Below are positions 1-11,861 of a stretch of DNA of 64,000 nt, piece after piece. Source of the DNA: Kryptolebias marmoratus (lineage: Eukaryota; Chordata; Actinopteri; Cyprinodontiformes; Rivulidae); contig NC_051452.1 in NCBI RefSeq assembly GCF_001649575.2, positions 7,777,549 to 7,841,548 of the forward strand. The letters are read 5' to 3'. The position numbers and the translations under genes are program-made. Each line of letters starts with the position of its first letter. Position 1 is the stretch's first letter. The notes under the pieces were generated by a model that worked only from the letters and a program-made list of their open reading frames with translations, was not told the DNA's origin and did no database searches.

Positions 1-35
1 GCTCAGTCATCTCGGCCTCTCCGAGATGACTGAGC
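1..35. repeat. perfect 15-bp inverted repeat, 5-nt loop
   Basis: GCTCAGTCATCTCGG at 1-15 is the exact reverse complement of 21-35, separated by CCTCT. It may extend to the left of the window. Confidence 0.9.
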
Positions 36-120
36 TTCTGACCCCATGTCTGATGGAGAGCCCATCAACCCATTGGAGGAAATTCATTTCATCTCGTTCT
101 TTGACCACCTATTATTCCTT
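1..120 (-). mobile_element. RTE/Rex3-like LINE fragment
   Basis: The sequence around ATGACTGAGCTTCT, AGAGCCCA and CTCGTTCTTT follows the antisense 3' coding part of the fish RTE-clade LINE that also appears at 34217-34610. It is cut by the window edge. A perfect hairpin occupies its first 35 bases. Similarity is judged by eye against remembered family sequence. Confidence 0.5.
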
Positions 121-1391
121 TTACTTTAAACTCCCTAAATGATGTTATTTATCAAACCTATTTTTGAATTAGTTTAGAGTATCTGTTTTTCCTATTATCA
201 TAACTTTTTTTTCTAAATTAGCAGCTTTGTGAAGCAAATATGACTTACCGTCTATGGTCTGATGATGCTTGGTTCCAGGCCTGGAGAGTGGGAAAGAGAA
301 ATTAACTCAAAGTTCCTTCAAACATTAATTGCTTATGTGAATTGCTTTTTCTTTTTTAAGAGAAATGAGAGCTTATGGATTATTAGCGCTGTCTGGATAT
401 TAAGCGTTTTATATCATGTCGTCAGTAAGCAGCCTGACAATTGGAACACATGATACCGGCAACCCTCCCGACCCCACTAAGAGACAAGGGTATTAAGATA
501 AAATGTGTGACTTTAAAGTTAATTGAACTCAAGAAAGTAAGTTGACATAACTAAAGCCAAAAAATTAAGTCAGGGTAATGTAAAAAAGGTCATAGAACTA
601 ACTACAGCCCAAATACACTTTTTAGAGTGAAGGCTCCAGTTTGTTAATTCATCTCCTGCTCCATCCTGCCATCACAAAATTCCCAAGATACTTGAAGTCT
701 CACCCCCAATCCAGAGGTAGCATTCCACCTTTTTCTGGTTGTCTCTCTACATTGTTCATTCAGTGGCGAGTGATCTTTTTTTAATCAACCCCAGAACTGT
801 GAAATATGAATGTATTTTTACTTTGTGAGTCTAAATAGACTGTTCTAGATCACAGCTTGAGGTTGCGGCTTACATTAAACACAAAGGGAATGTCTAATGT
901 GCAGCCAGTAGATACTCTGTACTGTAGAAGTTGGCGCTGCCCATACAAATGGAGTGGTAAGATGACATTACCAGAGCCTGAGCTGGGCGCGATGATAAGC
1001 TTACAGTGAAGACAGCGAGGGGGAGGTGAGCGCTCTATTCACAGCTGAGGAAAAGGGAATAAAAAAAAAAAATAGATTGTGACGGCAGAGGCGCAACCTT
1101 GAAACCTTAGGTGGGCGAGAACGAAGCCTGAGGGGGCTTTATGCTGGTTTGCCAGAAAGGAAGGGAGATCACAGGCCTATTGCTGCACACTGACACACAG
1201 GGACAAGGACACATGGGACTTCACTTCTCTCCTGCTTTCCACTGCTGACTTGGTATGTTCACACAGAGAAAAGATGAACACATATGAGGTTTGTACCTGC
1301 ACATATTTGTTGAGTGCATACCAAATGTCCCTTAACTTAGCTTGGGGTGTGAGAGGCGACCTTAAAGAAACGACAATTCTCTTTTCCTATT
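121..1391. other. AT-rich intergenic sequence, no feature recognised
   Basis: No coding, RNA or transposon signature seen. One open frame of 63 codons at 262-453 has no recognisable motif. Confidence 0.5.
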
Positions 1392-1869
1392 TGTGAGGAT
1401 CTGGAGATTTGTCCCTGCCCTGCTGGCGGTGCCATTAACTCTTCCTCCCCAGCTGTAGCTGATTCCTCCTGATGAGCAGCATCTGTATTTAAGCCTTCGG
1501 CTGGTTCCAGATCTTCGCTGGAGCATTATGGGTTGTGCTGTTCGCCCTCTGTAAATAGCTACCTGCATGGAACTAACCGCTGCAATTACCTGGAGAACCT
1601 ACCTGTTGTTGGATTCTGGATATTCCTCCTCCTGGACCGTCTCTACGCCTCGTCATCCTTCGGACCTGTAAGATAAAGACAATCACTCACCATCTCCTGC
1701 TACACGATCAAACCAATCCAGTACCCGAGACTCACCTTGCTCCTCCTTGCCATTTCAGATCCTCCTGGTTGTTCCTCATATCTACACCTGTCAATAAAAT
1801 CACTTACCTTTTACTCCGCCTCAGTGTCTGGTTCAGTTCCACTCTTACGACAAACTCTGGTTTATGTCA
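1392..1869 (+). mobile_element. solo-LTR-like element, family A copy 1
   Basis: Starts TGTGAGGATCTGGAG and ends TTATGTCA, giving TG...CA ends. Near-matching 5-bp flanks (CTATT at 1387-1391, CTCTT at 1870-1874) suggest a target-site duplication. A TATA-like TATTTAAG lies at 1486 and AATAAA at 1793. The block TTCGCTGGAGCAT and the later GTACCCGAGACTCACC are shared with the copy at 13954-14549. A GTAAG (1668) and a TTTCAG (ending 1758) bound an intron-like interval conserved in both copies. No internal retroviral genes are present. Confidence 0.6.
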
Positions 1870-3058
1870 CTCTTTCATCGCCCTCATCCGAAAGGCAAAA
1901 GTGGCCGATTTATGCTTCTGCCTGTCTGTTACCAAATGATCTCCTGAACTACTGAACGAACTTTAACGGAGCTCTCGGAAAGTAATCATCGTAGAAAACA
2001 CAAAAAAATGGATGTGATTCAGTCAATTTTACAGATTCCAATGCCTAATTTTATTTTCAAACCTCTCAAGAGGAAAAAAAACTATATTCTTGTTTTTTCT
2101 TTCTTCTGGTGCTTGGAGCCCCACTCACCATATTTCTACCCCATTATTTTTGTGGTTTGCACGTCTCACCCCCCTTTTTTTTTTTCATACCTGTTGGTGA
2201 TTTTCTTCAGAAGCAGAAATTTAAATCTTTCACAGCCTCGCCGTGTAATTCTGTCAGGCGGCCTTGGACTGTACATTCACACACTCACACACACACACAC
2301 ACACTTTCCTTTTTTCCCCTTTAGGATAGCATCCGCTGGATGAAAGGTGCACCACCACCACCGCCTCCCCTCACCCTTCGTCTCCCTCCTCTCTCTCAGT
2401 TGTCAAACATCAAAAAGAAGGGTGCTGTTTCCAAAAAGACTCACCCAGGGCTCCGAGGGGAGGGGCTGGTTCTTTTTTATTTTTTTTATTTTTTTGGGGG
2501 GGGGAATAAGGGTGATAGATAGAAAAAAGATGAATACACGGATAGAAAACACGGCAATAGAATACAATAGAAAACACGGCTGATGTTCTGGCTGTGAGCC
2601 TGGTGCCTTATTCATGACCCACACAGGACAGGGTTTCGCTGATTAGTGCGAGGATGTTCTAAAGAAAGAGAGAAGGTGCCAAACCGCTGCCTCAAGCAAA
2701 GTTACACTGAAGGAGAGGAGCGTGTGTCGATACGACAGAGAGACCATGCACTGGTGCAATGATTAAGTCATTTCTTAGATTCGCCTTTGAGTGTCTCGTC
2801 TTTGATGCCGTTAAAAAAAAGCCCCTCCCACACAGACATCATTAAGGAACAGAGGAATTGTCTCTCCAAGTTGGATGAAGAGGGGGACGCGGCGGATGGG
2901 GGGTGTGGTACTCAGGGGGGGTGTCAAACAACTCATCCACAAACACACAACGCAGCAATTTGTATCGTAATGTTGGCTTTTGTTTGTCTTTGTTTTTCTG
3001 TTTACCGTATTTGGTTAGCTCACAGCTCAGCTGCGTTACAGCAAACAAACTTCACATT
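1870..3058. other. intergenic, simple repeats only
   Basis: Contains a (CA)n microsatellite, a nine-G run at 2496-2504 after T-rich sequence, and near-duplicate GATAGAAAACACGGC motifs at about 2540-2580. No gene recognised. Confidence 0.5.
2278..2304. repeat. (CA)n microsatellite
   Basis: Mostly uninterrupted CA dinucleotides with one CTCA interruption. Confidence 0.9.
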
Positions 3059-3475
3059 CAAGGCCTAGCATTCATGGAAGAAATGCATATTATGTCTTAG
3101 TTTTAGACTACAATCATTTTTATCAGTTTTATGTTCATCAGTCCTTAAAAAATAATATTTTGTGCAATCTGACGCCCAGAGAACATGTCGGACTGACTCT
3201 CAGCTGCCACCATGCCAGATTTTAGCTCAATATCTGTAAAATTGACTGAGATTTATTTATTTTTGTGTTTACAAAAGTCAGTTAGCTGTGGCAGCCATCT
3301 TGAATCAGCCTGACTCCGAAAACTAATCAGCTGAGGACGCAAAGCCAGTTATTACTCTGAGAGTTCTGTTAAAATGCATCCAGTGGTTCGTGGGATATTT
3401 TGCGAACAGACAGGCAAACGCGCGCACACAAACACAGGCAATTCCACAATCGCTTACCTTTCATGGCGGAGCGCA
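3059..3475 (-). repeat. family 1 repeat, reverse copy
   Basis: Opens with the AGGCCTAGCATTC end and carries the reverse complements of the unit blocks: GACTCTCAGCTGCCACCA, GGCAGCCATCTTGAATCAG and CCAGTGGTTCGTGGGATAT. It ends in a CGCACACA tail. Confidence 0.75.
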
Positions 3476-4615
3476 TTCATAAAAGCAGCAATCAGTGAAA
3501 TAGCAGTAAAAGTAATTCCTTAAAGAGAGAACATCTGAAGGAGAAGTTCAGTATTTATTTGCATACATAAGGTCAAGCAATAAAAAAAAAAAAACAAGTC
3601 TGGACACAAATGAAGTCAAATAAGTCCAGAGGTTGTCTGTGGTGGAGAGGATGTTTCTCTGATGGAAACCTCAGGTGAGACAGCGAGAATAAAGTCTGGA
3701 TGAGCAGGACCAAAGACGTCTGAAAGGCAGGACGGAAACAGCAATGAATTTTAAGAAGCACCTTTCGAGTTGATTGGCTCACAGAACACAAGAAAGAAGC
3801 CCTTTGGAAGTAAGCGGTGAAAGAAAAATTGGGAAGAGGATGCTTTTAAATTTGTAAGAAAGTTAAAGAAAGAAAAAAAAACTCAGCTGCAATAGCACAA
3901 ACACCAGGAAATCAATGCAAACACGAGGAAGCAGATGTTTATTGAACATATGCAAACGCTCTGGGATTAGGTGTAAGAAGAGGAGGGAAATGTATTTGCA
4001 GGATGAAAAGAATAACCGAGTTATAGTAAAATCTAAAAAAAACAAATTTAAAAGCTTCACATCTGCAGCATTGAAAGCTTGACCATTTTACAGAAACAGG
4101 CTCAAATTTTCAAGTTTATCTTGTACTCAAAGTTAACAAGTTTTCCTATTGGATTTAGTAAGAATATATTTGAGCCATGAATCACAGTTTTTCACTTTTA
4201 TTTGATTCTTTCATATATTTTTTTTATTTCTATAAATTTGTGAGGTCACAACCATGAAGGAATTCGTCTTGACAGGCTCAAACTTCAGTCTTGTAGCCAA
4301 GAGACAAAAAGTTTTGGTCTGTCAACATCTTTAACTAGTAGGCTTATGAATATTGACCATTCATTGAGCCCTAACAGTATAAGATAAAACTAGCCTGTCA
4401 TTGTTGAGAACCGAAACCACGAGACCCACTAAGGATGCATGGACTTTAGGTACCGTCTACTCTCCCGCACACAATTATAACCTTTATTTTAATGCCTAAT
4501 TACAACTAAACGTGTTAGAAAAATAAATGTCTGAACATTAATAGCAAGATAAGAACTACTTACATGAACAAGAGTCAACACCTGAAAAAAAAAAAAGATC
4601 TGAGGTGTATTTATT
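3476..4615. other. intergenic, no feature recognised
   Basis: AT-rich, with short purine runs near 3580 and 3870. No gene or transposon signature seen. Confidence 0.45.
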
Positions 4616-4619
4616 TCAT

Positions 4620-4770
4620 CGTACGAGCCTTACCGGATCGATCGGGACCCAGGTTAACAATGACCGCCTCTGGTGCCGTTAACCAGCAGGGCGTCGGTGC
4701 AAACTGAACTCAGAGGCACATGATCTGCTGTGGCGATCAGCCGAAAAGACAAAGAAGGATCTATAGATGC
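4620..4770 (+). mobile_element. possible LINE 3'-end fragment
   Basis: GTCGGTGCAAACTGAACTCAG followed by GATCTGCTGTGGCGATCAG and CCGAAAAGACAAAGAAG resembles the 3' tail of fish LINEs. Those commonly end in 'CTGCTGTGGCGACC...GCCGAAAG' plus a short purine tail. Fragment only, with no reverse transcriptase part. Confidence 0.4.
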
Positions 4771-6179
4771 TTGTAAAAATAGGAGATTTTCACTTCACTT
4801 ATTATGAAATGCTTACGAACTGCGTAGAAGCTGCACACGTTGATTTCGAAATGATCTGGTTGTGTTTGTAGATCAGCACATTTGTCGAATATCATCCAAA
4901 GAAGTGGACACTCCGAGCGGCTAGATGCTAATTTGCATCGACGAGAGCAGGTTTACGGAACGTTTATCTGAATAAACTAACAGATATTCCTCAAATAATG
5001 GGATTATTACAGACATTTACTGCGGAAAACCTCAGCTTCCACACTTAACACTGAGTGTGCGACTGAAACGAAGAATATGATGCTTTATAATGACTGCAAA
5101 AAAGCTCTTAAGACTCAAAATTACATCTCACTGTTGCTTTTGTAAAATATTTGATGACACGATTCAGAAATGTAGCAGATCATAAGTGGTTTGTTTGTCT
5201 TTCTTCATACTCTCCAGATATTAAAAAAAAACTCTTTTAAGTCTGACATTGTTGGTTCTTTTTGCCGTCAAAGTGAAAGACTCCCAGACTGACAGACACA
5301 AAGGGGCTTTTTGAGATTTCTTGCAACTGCAGGAAGCAGCCTCTCCCTCAAAATTTGCCACTTGACAGTGATGGAGTGCCTGTCTGATACAATGATGCTG
5401 CTCGTGTGCACGGAGGAGCGCACTCACCAACACAACTGGGAGAGTGTTCAAAGACTTGCAGCAACTTCTCTGACAACATCATTAGTGTGTTTCTGTCTTT
5501 GTGTATTACGTCTTCTGTCTCGGCGCTCCTCCACCCTCTTCCCCTGCTTTCTTTCCGTCTGTCTCGCTTGACGGGAATCGCGAGCAAACAGGTGGAAGAC
5601 AACTCAGAGACATCATACATTTCCCCGTGTTACATCTCAGGAGAAGATCAATGTGCTGGAGTGGAGATATGCACAGCTTTAAGGCGACAATGTGAAAAGC
5701 ATAGTTTTTTTTCTTCTTTTCCTGTAAGAGCTGAAGTCAATCTAAGTTTTGAGCACACGGTTTACAGTATTTCTCCCAGTGGAGCTCACCGAATTCATCT
5801 GAGAGGCAGCATCTGCAGGAAGAGTCGCTTTCATTCAATTATATTTTTGCCACGTTATGTGTGATGCTGGCAATTTCTGCTCCTCAATTACTGGATGTGC
5901 ACAGAAAACAATTTACATGTCACTCATGCACCCCTTAACCCCGTTTGGATGCAGCTGCTATCAAATCCCATGTTATTATCTTCCTTTTTTTTCAAGCCGG
6001 GCTTGTTTCCCTGTTGAAATACAAGAGAGAAATAAAAATCCAATTTCTTGCGCTGTGATTTCACATAAATGCAAAGCAAAAATGATTACAAGTTGTAGCA
6101 TTGCTTTGGCAGCTGATGAGCACTCTTAACCTTTGACAACTTGACGAGACAAATGAGATTAGAAGAATGATGCAGTAGT
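4771..6179. other. intergenic, no feature recognised
   Basis: Several overlapping open frames at 5220-5870 (longest 152 codons) show no domain, no plausible splice structure and no biased codon use. I do not call them genes. Confidence 0.5.
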
Positions 6180-6895
6180 TAAAGCAATAATTTAGATATT
6201 TTGAAGTGGGGTTTTCTAGAAGAGGCTATAAAGAAATAATATGTTACCTGTTGTAGAAAGCTTATTGAACAACCTCAGTTTGGAGAAAGAGTTTAATTCT
6301 GACCAGATTGACAAGCTGACAGCTGTTCTGTTAGCTTCGTGGCAACTCCTTTTAAACTACTGCAGCAAAAATGCATAAATTTCACATGGTAAAATCATAT
6401 TTTCACATGTTAAACATGTTTAATTAACATGCAACATATCTGCAATACGTGAGTTTGGAATAAGATGCACATGAACTTCACATTTGACAAAAAAAATCAC
6501 ATTAAAACACATTAAAACATTAAAATTAACATTTTTCCCATGCATTTTTGGAACATGCTCACTGACGTTCAGGGATGTTTTTACTTCACAGACCTTCACA
6601 ACAGTGTCAGTTTTACATTAGATGGTTATTTACATGAATTCCTATAGTTATTTTCAAGCGTAAGCAGCAGCTGCATCTAGCTATAGCACTTCCTGTGCAT
6701 CCTGGGCTTTAAATGGGCAACAATCCACTTTGGTCTTGGCCTCACTAACCACTCACTCGTCAATTCGAACAGATTTAACCTCCATTTCCTTCAACTGAGA
6801 TCAGTCAAAAAGCTTTCTACAGCAGGTAAGATATTAATTGTTCATGGCTATTCCACAAAACCCCACTTCAAATTATCTTAAAAGTATGATCAAGT
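6180..6895. mobile_element. MITE-like DNA transposon with ~80-bp terminal inverted repeats
   Basis: The left arm 6181-6263 (TTTTGAAGTGGGGTTTT through GTTACCTGTTGTAGAAAGCT) is the imperfect reverse complement of the right arm 6810-6893 (AGCTTTCTACAGCAGGTAA through AAAACCCCACTTCAAA). The ~540-bp interior has no transposase, so it would be non-autonomous. It resembles an abundant fish non-autonomous DNA element with GAAGTGGGGTT ends (recalled, not checked). Confidence 0.75.
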
Positions 6896-8937
6896 ATTTC
6901 CAGCTGCACCAGACCAGGTTTTGCATTACAGTTTATTTGACTGCTTGTGTTCACATGAGTCGAGTCTGACAAGAAGTAAGAAACACGGAAACGAAGAGAA
7001 GAGTGACACAACAAAAGGGTGCAGAAAATAAAAGGTGAAGAAAGACAAGGAGGTAAAAATTGTGCTCTTCACTTCTGAGCCTCGTGCCCCGTTCTCTCCA
7101 CATGAGAGGGGGAGCCTCTGATGAGGTGTTGATTGCCTGTGGGCACAAGTGGTTTCTCCAAACACTCCGAAAGTGGCCTATCCTCTGATTAGATTCAAGT
7201 GTTATAACGGCAAATAGGCCCAGACTCTCAACCATACATTACAGCGTTGAGATAGACCTCGAGGTGAGAGCTTTCATTAAAACAGCGTCTCGTACAAGAT
7301 TCGCTCAGACCCAAAGGTTATTCTGAGAACAGTACAAGTAGGGACAAGCATATCGAAAGAAGACAACTGTTTGGCTGTGTTCTATTAGAGTCACAACAGC
7401 GTTTTTTAAAGGGCTGCAGGTTTGTCACAAAGCAGTGATTGGTCACTTTGTAACCATGCACATGTTCGGGATTACACAGCAGCACTTCATTGGGCACGTT
7501 TGGGTTGTTTAAGACGTGGAGAAGCACGGTCCTTTTACTTTTCTGTCTGTCCGAGGACTTTCAGTGTGAAGTTGGTTTAAATTCTATGTGTCTTGGTTAG
7601 GTTTCAGAAGGAAACAACTGTTTTTTAGTGCTTCTAGGTATTTTGCAACACCTATTGTCAGGGTTTTGGACACGCTCAGATAACAGGGATTGATAGCTTG
7701 CATCCGGGCCGCAGGGTCCCATGGATCACAGTTAGAGAGAGAATACGGACAAAGAACTTGCCAAGCACAAGTTGCATGCTTGACTTGCTTGAGGCCTTAA
7801 CTTGTGGAAAACATACAATGGTAATATGGGTCAGACTGATCAGGAAGCATTCGTATGCACGACACAAAGTCCCCTCATAATTCTCTCCCCAGCTTATGGA
7901 AGAGGGTGTGATTCTGATCAAAGAATCTTCGCCATTCAATCCATGTTTGTTTCACCAACGTCTCGCCTTCTGACATAAATGTTCCTGTATGAGCAAACTC
8001 AATGTCGCTTTGTGCCATTCCTCAGCTTGTAATAAAAGCCTAGAGAGATCCAACACCCTCAGTCGTTGTGGCAGAACAACCTTTTTCTTCTTCTCTTCCA
8101 AAATGCCACATATACACATGTATATATATACATATACAGGGAGGATTGCCCATTCAGTTGCATGTTCGCCAAAAAAGTGGGCAGAAAATCAAATAAAAAT
8201 GACCACACAAACTGCAGGTGTAGAGTATTAGTGTCATACTTTTGAGGCACGTGAATCAGATGGTGACTCTGCATCACTTGTACATTTGATCGTCATTGCA
8301 AAGCCCCGACTAGCCATACTTGTGACTTGGTTTAGGCGTAAAAAAGAAGTACAGGTTCGATATGTAGTTTAAGCGTTCTTGACCAGTAGAATTTGCATGT
8401 GCATGACCAAAAGCATTCATTGTCAGTCTGCAACCTTATCCAGGGCTAAACACTCACAAGAAACATGCAAGTCTCAGCCAGGGTTTGGCCAAATGTTTCC
8501 CCATAAAGATCATTAACAGCGGATTGTGATGGAGCCAAGAAAGAGAAAAAAAACTCCTGATCTTAAACATGTATATCATTAACTTTTATTATCAGTACTC
8601 ATCTCACAGTTTATGATTGTTTATTCTATTAAATATGAAAAAGATTCAGTCGTAATGTGGGACAACATTAATCATTTCAAGCAAATAAAGAACAAACAAT
8701 TCAAACCATAACTACTCAATGAATTGTTTTTTTTCTTGTCGCCCAGGCTTCAGTTTGCTAAAGTATTTTTATTAGTTTATTCTCAAAAATGGAGGAGAAT
8801 TTAATCATAAATTTACAGAATTGATATAATTCGGCAAGCACACTTTATACTTCACTAGCTTTAGTTTTAAATTGTTAAAAGTTAACAAAAAAAAATTATG
8901 TTAAGAAATTTTGTGTCTTAGGCATTTTGGTGAAATG
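6896..8937. other. intergenic, no feature recognised
   Basis: Unique AT-rich sequence with a short TA-rich run near 8110-8140. Open frames here are short and unconvincing. Confidence 0.45.
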
Positions 8938-9110
8938 ACATTAGTGGTTGGAGTATGTGTAGGGGTGACAATCAACTACTACACCAAATATTTGCTGAAA
9001 ATCTGTAAAATTCACTGAGTTAAAGCCATTTTTGTGTAGGCTATGGTGGCCATTTTGAATTAAGGTTAAACGTGTGGATGTACAGCCAATAATTACTTAG
9101 ATAATATAAG
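8938..9110 (-). repeat. family 1 repeat, partial reverse copy
   Basis: Contains diverged reverse blocks: ACTACTACACCAAATATTT, CTGTAAAATTCACTGAGTT, GGTGGCCATTTTGAATTA and GATGTACAGCCAATAATTAC. Both ends are missing. Confidence 0.65.
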
Positions 9111-9997
9111 AAAATAAAATTCGTAATTTTACTTTTCCTCTCATGTAACAATGCTTTTTTTAAATTTTATTTTTCATTTTCCTGAAGCAGTTTTGCTTTT
9201 GGATGTTTGCGCTCGCTTTGAAGCAGGTTCAGCGGGTTAGGTTTCCATGGCAACAAGTAAACTAGTTAAAAAAAGCCCGGGGTTGAACCCGAAGTTACCT
9301 TGAATATTGTCATAAAAAAGCTGCTGTAAAAGGTGACGGCTATGACAGGTACTTGTGTACCAACACGCGTAAACCTAAACTGACACATGCCTGTAACTGT
9401 ATGGATGAGCTCACACACACACACACACACACACACCGTCTGGGACACGCACAGACGATACATGAATATTTAACAGGCTTCAGTCTGCATGCGTTCCATA
9501 TGTGTCACCCTGAGAGTCTCAAGAGCTGGTTGTAGGGCAGGGGGCTGATGAGCACTGTGTATGTGCGCGTGTGTGTGTGTGTGTGCTCCAAGTGGCCATC
9601 TTCATATATCATGTATTCTCCTTTGCCAAGAGCGAGGAGGATACACACACTTGCTTCTGTCAAGTGTGTGTGATGAGCACCCACAAGACCTCTCCGCACT
9701 TCACCCCCTCGCGAGTTTGTGTGCTGAGAAGATGAGAAAGAGGAGGAAACGTCATGTGCTGCGTTAGAAAGCAGGTCAGTGGAGTAGGTTGGGGTGTGTG
9801 TGTGTGTGTGTGTGTTTGTGTTCAGACTCTTAGATCAGTAAAGTTAGACAAACTTGGACTTTAAAATATGTGAAATTCTAAATCAAATAGCCATAAAATG
9901 GTAACATTTCTACGACCTGATTAGTGCTTCTTTTGCAGCCATTACCAATTTGCTGTTGCCCACTATAATGAAAAGTGGGTGATCATGTAAATGCATA
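9111..9997. other. microsatellite-rich intergenic segment
   Basis: Holds (CA)n at 9411-9437 and (GT)n at 9565-9587 and 9795-9814, three dinucleotide arrays within about 400 bp. No gene recognised. Confidence 0.7.
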
Positions 9998-10300
9998 CGT
10001 CTGTTAGCAAAATATTTCATGAAGCACTGGACGGATTTTGACGAAACTCCCAGAAAGTGATCATTGGATGTTCGTCCACAACTGATAAATTTTGGAATCA
10101 GCCAGATGAAGGACGGCTGCCACAGCTTGACAATAGCAAACAAACAAAAGGGCTATGAGTCAGCTTTATAGATATTGTGCTAAAGTATGAGGTGGTAGTA
10201 GCTGAGAGTCATCCCCAACTCATACTATTAGTCCTTTGTTTGAAACTACAACCTGTAAGGCAGTGGCCGATTTGGATTCCTTCAAAAAATGCTAGTTTTA
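9998..10300 (+). repeat. family 1 repeat, forward copy
   Basis: Full-length single unit: TTAGCAAAATATTTCATGAA, ACTGGACGGATTTTGACGAA, CAACTGATAAATTTTGGA, AGGACGGCTGCCACAGC and GGTAGTAGCTGAGAGTCAT. It ends near a degraded ATTCCTTCAAAAAATGCTAG. Confidence 0.75.
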
Positions 10301-10929
10301 TTTATTGTATTTGGTTCAAACACTGCAGGAGTTTCCATAAATATTAAAAAGCAATAACCAATTATCCATCCACAAAAGGACAAAAAGGTTTAGTGTATTG
10401 TGACTGAGAACCTAAATAAGTCTGTATTTAAAATGGCTTGAAAGCAATAACTCCAAAACAAATGCTGTGAGGAAATGTGAAACATGTCCAATAAAGAAAC
10501 TTGAATTAGAGCCCCCACAGAGCCAACACTCCGCTTTAAATCGGTGCCATAAATTGGTCTCACTTCAGCGGTGATCTCCAGAGAGACCAGAATGAAATGC
10601 CGTTGCGGTGCTGAGACACTGTAAAGGGTTGATGACACCGCTGGTGATGACTCGCTTTCCACAACACTGCACCGTGGGCAAACGACACCCCCCGCGGAGT
10701 CTGACAGTAGCTCGCAGCGGTTCATCACCTCGTGTCCACCCGCAGCGTGGCGTCTGCCACTTGTGATGTTATGAGATGTTCGCTCAGCAAACCACAAGGC
10801 TCCAAATCCTCAAACATCCCACTGATCTGAGGGCAGCTGAAGTGACGCTGATAGAATAAAAGAGCTGCCACAGGAAGTGAATAAACACTGCTGGAAAATA
10901 AATCTGTCATAGCCTTTAGGAGTTTGTAG
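10301..10929. other. intergenic, no feature recognised
   Basis: A 135-codon minus-strand open frame at 10390-10797 has no identifiable domain and I treat it as chance. Confidence 0.45.
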
Positions 10930-11290
10930 ACACCCTCCTCTGCATGACTGCACCTTGAGATCCTGTCCATGAACACCACAAACAGAGAGACCAGAGTCCA
11001 ACCTGCACTGGGAACGAGCTGGACTTTGTTTATACAGGGACCGGACAGCCCTTAGAATCGACCCTGGTACCCCGTACTCCACCATCAACCTCCCCCCACA
11101 AAATGCCTTGGAGAACAGATCCACAAAACACATGTAGACACATGTAGTACATGTAGGTACTCCCAGGAGCCCAGCAGCAGCTCCGTGAGGATAAAGACCT
11201 GGTACACTGGTCCACGGCCTGGGAGAAAGCCACACAGCTCCTCCTGGATCTGGGGTTCAACAATCAGTCAGAGCCTCCTTTCCTGCACCT
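10930..11290 (-). pseudogene. RTE/Rex3-like LINE reverse-transcriptase remnant
   Basis: Minus-strand translation in shifting frames gives MCFVDL, then a KAFCGGRL-like stretch, VEYGVPGSILRAVRSLYKQS and FMDRISRCSHAEEGV. These follow the order of the palm/fingers region of RTE-clade fish LINE reverse transcriptases. At least two frameshifts break it and the catalytic YxDD region is not preserved here, so it is a dead fragment. Family placement is from motif recognition only. Confidence 0.65.
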
Positions 11291-11458
11291 TGGAGGAAAC
11301 TTTCAAGATTAACGTCAAAATGCTGTTTTACAGTAAAGTCAAAACGGCTGAAATAAAGTTATTTGGAGAGTAAAAGAAAAAAAAAAACAACATAAATGGT
11401 GCAAAGACCTATAAGAGCCAAATATTTTGTTGCAACTTGACAGGTTTAATAAAGATAT

Positions 11459-11861
11459 TGTCAGGATTGATTCTGGTTTCTTTTGGTTTGGGTTTATTGT
11501 TGTCTTCACGTTTGGTCTTGTTCTCTGTGCCTCTGTCATCATTCACTTCTCCTCAGTCTGTCTCGTCTGCCTGCCACGCCCATCTACACCTGCCTCAAGT
11601 TTTGTAATCATCACACCTGTGCCCACTTCCCCTACTTACCTCCTGTCTTTAAAACCCAGTCAGCTCCTCCATTTACTCACTGGTCCGTTGTCGCTTCATG
11701 CGTTGTCTTGTTGCTTCATGCCATGTTTGGATTTCGTTATGTTTAGTTTTACTGCCGTGTCAGCCTTTGTTTTGTTCTTTTATTCTTAATAAATTAGTTC
11801 TTTTAAGTTCTTGTCATGAGTCTGCGCTCTGGGTTCGTCTCCTTCTCTTCCCAACCTGACA
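11459..11861 (+). mobile_element. solo-LTR-like element, family B copy 1
   Basis: Ends are TGTCAGG and CCTGACA, a perfect 7-bp inverted pair with TG...CA. Flanks GATAT and GATGT match 4 of 5. A TATA-like TTTAAAA lies at 11648 and AATAAA at 11788. There is no internal coding region. Two relatives lie on the minus strand at 25277-25687 and 61086-61540. Confidence 0.65.

Noticed and set aside
1392..1869. Promoter and spliced exon of a host gene
   Set aside because: The same arrangement recurs at 13954-14549 with TG...CA ends, so a repeated LTR is the better explanation.
5406..5864. 152-codon open frame
   Set aside because: Composition looks random, overlapping frames exist on both strands, and no domain or splice context is seen.
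10390..10797. 135-codon minus-strand open frame
   Set aside because: No homology recognised; lies beside but not in frame with the LINE remnant.
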